The notes beneath the pieces were generated by a model. That model saw only the letters and a list, made by a program, of their open reading frames with translations, was not told where the DNA came from and did not search any database. Shown one piece after another: positions 6,973 to 11,768 of a stretch of 11,768 nucleotides of DNA (positions within the stretch are counted from its first letter, which is position 1; every line of letters starts with the position of its first letter). The position numbers were made by a program, and so were the translations under genes. The DNA is from an uncultured Bacteroidales bacterium. GTDB lineage: Bacteria > Bacteroidota > Bacteroidia > Bacteroidales > FEN-979. The stretch is from assembly GCA_903928285.1 (NCBI GenBank), contig CAIYQH010000223.1, positions 1 through 11,768 of the forward strand. The letters run 5' to 3'.

Positions 6973-7343
6973 AATGAATGATTTTTAAAGTTAAATAAAA
7001 ATCTTCCGATACGGTTATCAGAAATATTAATAAGGATGATGTTTAGTTCCAGGATAGCGGTTGGCAGGAAAAAGGCAGAAGTCGGCGAATTCAAACGACC
7101 CTGTAAAAGTAAGATATTTTATAAAAAAAGAAAGATCACCCGTAATTTTTAAACCTCGATGGAACTTTCCATTATTGGCAATGACAATCGCCCTGACTTT
7201 TTAGATAAAAATATCAACCTCCTGGTGGTTAAGACCAAATCGGTTGAAAATCCGGAAAGCTTTTTATTAAGTTTGCATGAAAACAATCACCAGACCGCCC
7301 AAACTTACGTTGTAAATTTAAAACTCACCCTTTCCTTTGTACT
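6973..7343. other. 371-base divergent intergenic region
   Basis: This gap lies between the leftward cytochrome gene and the rightward broken alpha-galactosidase, so it should hold promoters for both. It is AT-rich, with A/T runs around 7110-7130. A minus-strand -7-like box lies at 7104-7111, and a plus-strand TAAATTTA at 7313-7320 is a weak candidate for the alpha-galactosidase. A 62-codon frame at 7159-7347 has no recognisable features and is not called as a gene. No RNA gene or strong inverted repeat was seen. Confidence 0.5.
7104..7111 (-). promoter_or_regulatory. Possible -7 box for the cytochrome c gene
   Basis: On the minus strand this reads TACTTTTA, close to the Bacteroidota TAnnTTTG element, preceded by a T/A-rich stretch (the complement of 7112-7133). 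Transcription from here would give a leader of about 125 bases before the cytochrome ATG at 6972. No clear TTG is seen at -33. Confidence 0.3.
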
Positions 7344-7746
7344 ATGAAAAAAGTATTATTAACAGGCACCATCCTGATGGTGATGTCGCTTCAGGCCATC
7401 TTCGGCCAGAAATCCGGCGACCTTGCCGTAACTCCGCCGATGAGCTGGAACAGCTGGAACAAATTCGGGTGCGGGATCAACGAAACGATCATCAGGGAGG
7501 TGGCCGATGCAATGGTCAGCAGCGGACTCAGGGATGCCGGTACAACTTCCTTGTGATCGACGATTGCTGGCAGATCGGCAGGGATACCAACGGAACTGTC
7601 GTGGCTGATCCGGAGCGTTTTCCCTCTGGAATGAAGAAACCCGGAGAATATATCCATTCAAAGGGCCTGAAGTTCGGTATTTATTCCGACGCGAAAACCG
7701 CAACCTGCCAGGGAAAGCCCGGAAGCAGTGCCGGCGAGTTTACAGG
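7344..7746 (+). pseudogene. GH27 alpha-galactosidase, frameshifted and truncated
   Basis: The 5' portion encodes a signal peptide (MKKVLLTGTILMVMSLQ, to about FGQ) and the start of a glycoside hydrolase family 27 domain: LAVTPPMSWNSWNKFGCGIN, then ADAMVSSGLRDAG. The frame then runs into TGA at 7554-7556. The family sequence continues in the frame starting at 7541 with YNFLVIDDCWQIGRD, ERFPSGMK, HSKGLKFGIYSD and PGSSAGEF. The break therefore fits loss of one base at 7539-7541, in a GGN codon before TAC. Likeness stops near 7740-7746, after about 130 of roughly 400 codons. The canonical YLKYDWCN segment with the catalytic Asp is absent; a faint FLKYLCC in the same frame just downstream may be its eroded echo. 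An intact enzyme would remove terminal alpha-galactose from glycans; this copy cannot. Confidence 0.88.
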
Positions 7747-7774
7747 CAGAGGAGGAAATCAAAGCTTTTTAAAA

Positions 7775-7782
7775 TATCTTTG
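7775..7782 (+). promoter_or_regulatory. Exact TAnnTTTG box upstream of the TMEM175-type gene
   Basis: TATCTTTG is an exact match to the Bacteroidota -7 element and lies about 60 bases before the ATG of the potassium channel gene, just past the end of the alpha-galactosidase relic. The preceding sequence is AT-rich (gctttttaaaa), but no TTG is visible at -33. It is the best promoter candidate in the window. Confidence 0.45.
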
Positions 7783-7842
7783 CTGCAAAGCAGTTACAAC
7801 TCAACCTGATGGGAATATCCATGTCCTATCAATAAACCTGTG

Positions 7843-8463
7843 ATGATGGAAAGGAAAACAGCACGGTTAGAAGCATTCAGCGATGGGATTTTCAGCGTTG
7901 CAATCACGCTTCTGGCAATAGAAATTGGTATCTCAGAATATGACGGCGCTACCAATCTGAATCTCTGGCATAAGATTTTAGAGAAATGGCCTGAATATTT
8001 TACCTATTTCAATTCATTTGCCACCGTCTTATTGATTTGGATAGGGCATCATAAAATAATAAATCAACTTCGTGCAGCCAGTCAATTGGTGCTTCTTTTA
8101 AACGGGATGACATTGCTTTTTGTGGTTTTATTTCCTTTTCCCACAAAAACTGTAGGTGCCTTTATCGGAACAAATGCTGAAAACACCGCAGTTGCTTTTT
8201 ATGCAGGATATACAGGGTTGATTGTGTTAAGTATGCTGATGCTTAATGTTGGAATTGTCTGTCATTCAAAATTGCTGATTGCCGCTGAAATAAGTTTGCC
8301 CTGGTTCAGAAAAATGATAAAAGGCCAATTGATTGGCGTATTGGTGTACGGAACTGCAGCACTCATTGCATTCTACTCACCAACAGTCGCTTTGTTAATG
8401 ACGTTTGCCATGTGGATTTTTTGGGCAATTGTGACCTATGATACCGGGGAGGATCTATTGTAG
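7843..8463 (+). CDS. TMEM175-family potassium channel-like membrane protein
   Basis: This encodes 206 residues from the ATG at 7843; a second ATG at 7846 is equally possible and a GTG at 7840 is less likely. The N-terminus RLEAFSDGIFSVAITLLAIEI (Arg8, Phe12-Ser13-Asp14) is the hallmark RxxxFSD motif of TMEM175 channels, whose first helix lines a hydrophobic pore. Six membrane segments can be traced: about 12-28, 52-70, 82-98, 117-138, 162-178 and 181-198. WIGHH after the second segment also fits. The length matches bacterial single-repeat members, which assemble as tetramers and conduct potassium. The gene is AT-richer than its neighbours (three hand-counted lines give 32-40% GC), a mild sign of separate origin. 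It lies 31 bases before the decarboxylase gene, so co-transcription is possible. Confidence 0.88.
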   Translation: MMERKTARLEAFSDGIFSVAITLLAIEIGISEYDGATNLNLWHKILEKWPEYFTYFNSFATVLLIWIGHHKIINQLRAASQLVLLLNGMTLLFVVLFPFPTKTVGAFIGTNAENTAVAFYAGYTGLIVLSMLMLNVGIVCHSKLLIAAEISLPWFRKMIKGQLIGVLVYGTAALIAFYSPTVALLMTFAMWIFWAIVTYDTGEDLL

Positions 8464-8494
8464 CATCTGACTCATAAAAAACAAAGAATCACTG

Positions 8495-9502
8495 ATGAGC
8501 ATTTCAAAAACCAATAAACGGCGGATTCTTATTTTGTTGTTGCTTGCTGTGGTTGTCATCGCGGCGTTATACCCGCTGCCCCCGCAAGTTCCCATCCGGT
8601 ATTACGACAGGCAAAGCGGCTTGCTGAAAACGGAAAAGGTGGCCGGCGAAAAATGGCTGGTATGGCTGTACAATAACCCGGTGGGCGAAGCAACTTTGTG
8701 GGCGCTGGTGAAACGAAAGGTGGTTTCGACTGTTTATGGCAACAGCATGGATCGTCCTTCATCGGTCAAAAAAATACAACCCTTTGTTGAAGAATTTGAT
8801 ATCGACATGCGTACCTCCCAAAAACAGTCGTTCAACTCATTCAACGATTTCTTTACACGGAAACTAAAGAAAAATGCCCGGCCTGTGGATACCGGCTCAA
8901 CCGTCGCCGTGTCGCCTGCCGACGGAAAAATACTGGCCTGGGCCAATATCCGCAACAGCGATTTCATCATCAAAGGAACCCGCTTCGATATTTTTTCATT
9001 TTTGAATGATCCCCGCCTTGCTCAAAAATACCATGACGGCACCCTGGTGATCATCCGGCTTGCCCCTTTCGATTACCACCGCTTCCATTTTCCCGTTAGC
9101 GGAAATGTATCCCCCATCACCCGGATTGACGGTGATTATTTTTCAGTAAATCCCCTTGCTTTGCGCAAAATAGCTGGAATATTCTGCCTGAACAAAAGGG
9201 AATTTACCATCCTGTCAAGCCCCTTGTTTGGAGATGTTGTGATGACCGAAGTAGGTGCGACCCTGGTCGGAAGTATCGTACAGACCTATACAGGGAGTTT
9301 TGGGGAAAAGGGGGAAGAGAAGGGGTATTTCAAATTCGGGGGTTCCACGGTAGTGCTGCTGTTTGAAAAAAATAAAATCCGAATCGATGACGATCTATTG
9401 ATGAATACGACAAAGTGTTATGAAACGGCGGTCAGGGAAGGAGAAAGAATTGGGGTATCGGTGCAGCTTTTTCCATATCCAGGTATGGGGGTTAAACATT
9501 AA
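8495..9502 (+). CDS. psd: Phosphatidylserine decarboxylase, membrane-anchored
   Basis: This encodes 335 residues, close to the long E. coli-type enzyme. A hydrophobic N-terminal anchor spans about residues 10-27. The core carries FFTRKLK, VSPADGKIL, FDYHRFHFP (Asp193, His195, His198), IDGDYFSVNP, GATLVGSI and the self-cleavage motif FKFGGST (residues 279-285). By analogy with the family, cleavage between Gly283 and Ser284 gives a large beta chain and a short alpha chain whose Ser284 becomes the pyruvoyl group. The enzyme converts phosphatidylserine to phosphatidylethanolamine at the membrane. The processing site reads GGST where the E. coli enzyme has LGST; the GGST form is known from clostridial and plant enzymes. 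No phosphatidylserine synthase lies nearby. GTTAA/TTAAC around the stop codon, followed by a T-rich stretch, may act as a weak terminator. Confidence 0.93.
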   Translation: MSISKTNKRRILILLLLAVVVIAALYPLPPQVPIRYYDRQSGLLKTEKVAGEKWLVWLYNNPVGEATLWALVKRKVVSTVYGNSMDRPSSVKKIQPFVEEFDIDMRTSQKQSFNSFNDFFTRKLKKNARPVDTGSTVAVSPADGKILAWANIRNSDFIIKGTRFDIFSFLNDPRLAQKYHDGTLVIIRLAPFDYHRFHFPVSGNVSPITRIDGDYFSVNPLALRKIAGIFCLNKREFTILSSPLFGDVVMTEVGATLVGSIVQTYTGSFGEKGEEKGYFKFGGSTVVLLFEKNKIRIDDDLLMNTTKCYETAVREGERIGVSVQLFPYPGMGVKH

Positions 9503-9547
9503 TTAACATTTTTATTTTTATTTAGTCTAAACGCATTAGAATATTGT

Positions 9548-9555
9548 TACATTTA
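9548..9555 (+). promoter_or_regulatory. Possible -7 box for the unknown two-gene unit
   Basis: TACATTTA resembles the TAnnTTTG element and sits in a very AT-rich 76-base gap, 24 bases before the ATG at 9579. No TTG is visible at the expected -33 distance. The AT-rich gap after the decarboxylase gene supports a separate transcript for the last two genes, but the site itself is only suggestive. Confidence 0.3.
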
Positions 9556-9578
9556 TTGCAGATTTTCATCCAACGATT

Positions 9579-11210
9579 ATGAGATTTGCAATAGTCATCT
9601 TTCTGGTCACAATATTGTCCATAGAAGGGGTAAAAGCCTCAATTGATTCTCTTACCCTGGCGCAGGCTTTCGTGAACCTCTCCCTTACGCGCGAATATTT
9701 TGACACACTTGTCCCCGGCCGCATCTCGAAAATCCTCCGCTATGAAGACCGTGAATTATCCTCGATCATTGATACGCAATTCATCAGGCTGAACAGCAAG
9801 TTGTACAATTTTACAAAGGCCCTGTGGCTCCTTGACAAGGGAAGACAAACCTTCAGGAAAGGTACGCTGGCCGACCGGAAAACATTGCTGAAGTGGAAGG
9901 CGCTGTTTTCAGAATCCCGGAAACATTATTACCTGGCAGGGGTGCCGGCTATGATCCGGTATATGGCCGGTTATTATCCAAACAGGCTCAATTACATACC
10001 TCCGGGAAAAGATGGCCTTGATCTGGAAAGCAATTCATTTTATCAATTCATAAAATTTGATACCCGCTCTTACTATGATTTTAACGATGGCTTGAATCAG
10101 CTTGCGGCGGTCATTTCACCCCTGTTCAACCGTGACATCTATCCCGATTTTAAAAGAATATTCTATGCCGCGAAAAATTCGGATACGATATACCTGGATT
10201 CGCTCTCGTGGTACGCCGGGTTGTACGAAATCAGGAATACCGGGTACGATCAGAATATTTACCCATACCGGTCTGAATTCAGAACAGAACCTGCTGATTC
10301 GGGTTTGTTTATCCTTTCATCGGCACCGGAACTGATCAAAAGGTACCTTTACCTGCTTTACGTTGCCAGGAAAAAAAGAGATCATATCAATATCGGGCAT
10401 CTTTTCAATGAATACCATAAATTTGTAAAGGCCCTGAATCCGACAGACACCTTAAACTTCAGGGTTGCGGATGATGTAATTAAAAAGGACACCTTTTTCA
10501 ACAAGGAATTAGGTTCTGCAGTCTGTACAGCCCTGCTTCGGCTTTTAAAGGAAAATTACGCTGAAGATTCCCTGGAGTATTCTGTAAGCAGAGAAATAAA
10601 AACAGAGCCTCCTGTCCAGACAAGATATTTTTTCCCCGAACCTGCACCATTCCCTTCTGCTGTTGCCGTGATCCCACACTTTCAGCCAGGGTTAAAGACC
10701 ATGAAAGATGTAGATAAATTCCTGAGAAAAAAATTGGACGGGGCAGGTTACGACGGCCGGTGTCAATACTATTATGCGACCGATGGTTTTGCGATAACCA
10801 CAAGCCTTGAAAAAATCAAAAGGGATGGCGGCCGGCTTCCTGCAGATGAACGCTGGAACCTCTCGTATGGCAAGGATGTGAAATTTTCGGTCTATTCGAT
10901 TTTTAAGACAATTTTTTTCTCTGCTGACGGCTATTTCAGGATCCTTGCCTTTGTCATTTCATCGAAGGAAGCAACAAGAAGCGCCGATCCTGCCTCGTTC
11001 AGCAGCATGAACCGGCTGCTGAAAAACTGTTACGCCGCCCTTCCCGGGGAGCTGGAAGACTTATCCCTGCCGGATAAGGCACTTACCGCGCTTGTTTACA
11101 ATTTCTACCAGAGCGACATCGGGGAGGTGCCGGTGCTGGATACGAGGCAACTGCTGACCATTCAGGATCATTTCCACAACACACCCTTAATGAACCTTTT
11201 AACCCATTGA
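9579..11210 (+). CDS. Exported protein of unknown function (543 residues)
   Basis: The family is not recognised. The N-terminus (MRFAIVIFLVTILSIEGVKA, then SIDS) looks like a cleavable signal peptide with no lipobox, so the protein is probably periplasmic or outer-surface. The body has no evident further membrane segment. It is rich in Tyr, Phe, Lys and Asp. Roughly residues 20-350 look mostly helical (for example LSSIIDTQFIRLNSKLYNFTK in two runs around 58-80). A second, more beta-rich part may start near residue 350 (VAVIPHF), with KDVDKFLRKKLDGAGY at 376-391, YYYATDGFAITTSLEKI, and a hydrophobic strand in GYFRILAFVISS at 451-462. It is followed after 2 bases by a small membrane protein gene, so the two are very likely one operon. 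No catalytic motif could be assigned. Base composition swings within the gene (28% and 57% GC in two hand-counted lines). Confidence 0.85.
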   Translation: MRFAIVIFLVTILSIEGVKASIDSLTLAQAFVNLSLTREYFDTLVPGRISKILRYEDRELSSIIDTQFIRLNSKLYNFTKALWLLDKGRQTFRKGTLADRKTLLKWKALFSESRKHYYLAGVPAMIRYMAGYYPNRLNYIPPGKDGLDLESNSFYQFIKFDTRSYYDFNDGLNQLAAVISPLFNRDIYPDFKRIFYAAKNSDTIYLDSLSWYAGLYEIRNTGYDQNIYPYRSEFRTEPADSGLFILSSAPELIKRYLYLLYVARKKRDHINIGHLFNEYHKFVKALNPTDTLNFRVADDVIKKDTFFNKELGSAVCTALLRLLKENYAEDSLEYSVSREIKTEPPVQTRYFFPEPAPFPSAVAVIPHFQPGLKTMKDVDKFLRKKLDGAGYDGRCQYYYATDGFAITTSLEKIKRDGGRLPADERWNLSYGKDVKFSVYSIFKTIFFSADGYFRILAFVISSKEATRSADPASFSSMNRLLKNCYAALPGELEDLSLPDKALTALVYNFYQSDIGEVPVLDTRQLLTIQDHFHNTPLMNLLTH

Positions 11211-11212
11211 CC

Positions 11213-11665
11213 ATGAAAATGATCAGCTATAACATTGCACGGAAAAAATTGCTCATACAGTGGCTTATCATGGCTGCAGTTATTTTTCTCATTTTTTTCA
11301 TCCAGTCCCTCCTGGGAAAATATACCACGCATGTGCCGGAAGTATGGGAATGGCTGTTCCGGCTGCTCACACCGCCCCTTTCGCTGATGATCGGGGTACT
11401 GATTGCCCAGCTCATGAGCAATGCAGCCGATTTCGAAACCGATCATTTTTACTTCCGTCTCTCACAGGGCATTTCCTGGTTTTTCCTGGTTGTTCTGCTG
11501 CTCTCGGCAGTACTTGTCCCGGTGATCCATATGCAACAAAACATGAGCCTGGATAAGGAACATGAGAAAAACATCATGGAGGCGTTCAACACTTACAATA
11601 ATTTCCTGCTGCCCCTGCAGGGTCTTTCCACCCTGGCGCTCGGACTGTTTTTCACAAAAAAATAA
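11213..11665 (+). CDS. Small four-helix membrane protein of unknown function
   Basis: The family is not recognised. It has 150 residues from the ATG at 11213, which lies 2 bases after the TGA of the upstream gene; a TTG at 11207 would overlap that stop. Four hydrophobic segments are visible: about residues 14-34, 48-69, 86-106 and 131-147. The N-terminus is basic (ARKK), suggesting a cytoplasmic N-terminus. Between segments 3 and 4 is a charged stretch (MSLDKEHEKNIMEAF), and the protein ends in KK. The tight spacing implies translational coupling with the exported 543-residue protein, so the pair may work together at the membrane. The 103 bases that follow to the window edge hold no gene; only a 10-base palindrome (AATCCGGATT, 11690-11699) was noticed. 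Confidence 0.8.
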   Translation: MKMISYNIARKKLLIQWLIMAAVIFLIFFIQSLLGKYTTHVPEVWEWLFRLLTPPLSLMIGVLIAQLMSNAADFETDHFYFRLSQGISWFFLVVLLLSAVLVPVIHMQQNMSLDKEHEKNIMEAFNTYNNFLLPLQGLSTLALGLFFTKK

Positions 11666-11768
11666 CCGGTATTTGGAGAAAACATGGACAATCCGGATTC
11701 ACTGACCACTTGCCGCCGATTTTGATTGACCACCTTAACCTATTAACAATTAACATACAAGGGTAGTC

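Noticed and set aside
7159..7347. 62-codon frame between the cytochrome and alpha-galactosidase genes
   Set aside because: It has no domain, signal peptide or ribosome site, lies in a promoter-bearing gap, and runs over the start of the next gene. Chance is the simpler reading.
11690..11699. 10-base palindrome AATCCGGATT near the right edge
   Set aside because: It is a single short palindrome with no loop, T-run or nearby gene start. It is likely chance.

Overview
The window looks like chromosomal DNA of an environmental Bacteroidota (probably Bacteroidales-like) bacterium. The evidence is a large secreted protein that joins an IgGFc-binding-type N-terminus to a C-terminal FISUMP domain, TAnnTTTG-type promoter candidates, weak ribosome binding sites, and a decayed hydrolase tail of a kind common in this phylum. 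No rRNA, tRNA, CRISPR array, transposase or integrase was seen.

Left part (1-1413): the end of a 3-oxoacyl-ACP synthase III, a free-standing acyl carrier protein and a FabG-like short-chain reductase lie head to tail, the last two overlapping by one base. Together they look like a small acyl-synthesis module, perhaps at the edge of a surface-polysaccharide locus that lies outside the window. Next (1414-4881), a promoter-like site and a 12-base palindrome precede a 1070-residue secreted mosaic protein with two recently duplicated Ig-like repeats.

Middle (4882-7746): the relic of a TPR-type C-terminal tail (4890-5108) is followed by two small housekeeping-type genes, a TfoX N-terminal-domain protein and a YkgJ-type cysteine-cluster protein. 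They converge on a diheme cytochrome c on the minus strand. After a 371-base gap comes the 5' part of a GH27 alpha-galactosidase gene, broken by a one-base deletion and then truncated.

Right part (7747-11768): a TMEM175-type potassium channel gene is preceded by an exact TAnnTTTG box at the end of the broken alpha-galactosidase. It is followed by a membrane-anchored phosphatidylserine decarboxylase and then by a two-gene unit of unknown function: a 543-residue exported protein and a 150-residue protein with four predicted membrane segments.

The genes do not form one pathway. The window reads as a mixed accessory region with two gene relics and uneven base composition (hand-counted 60-base lines range from about 28% to 70% GC). 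The best candidate for something undescribed is the two-gene unit at the right end. The mosaic surface protein with its slippage-prone repeats is the second.
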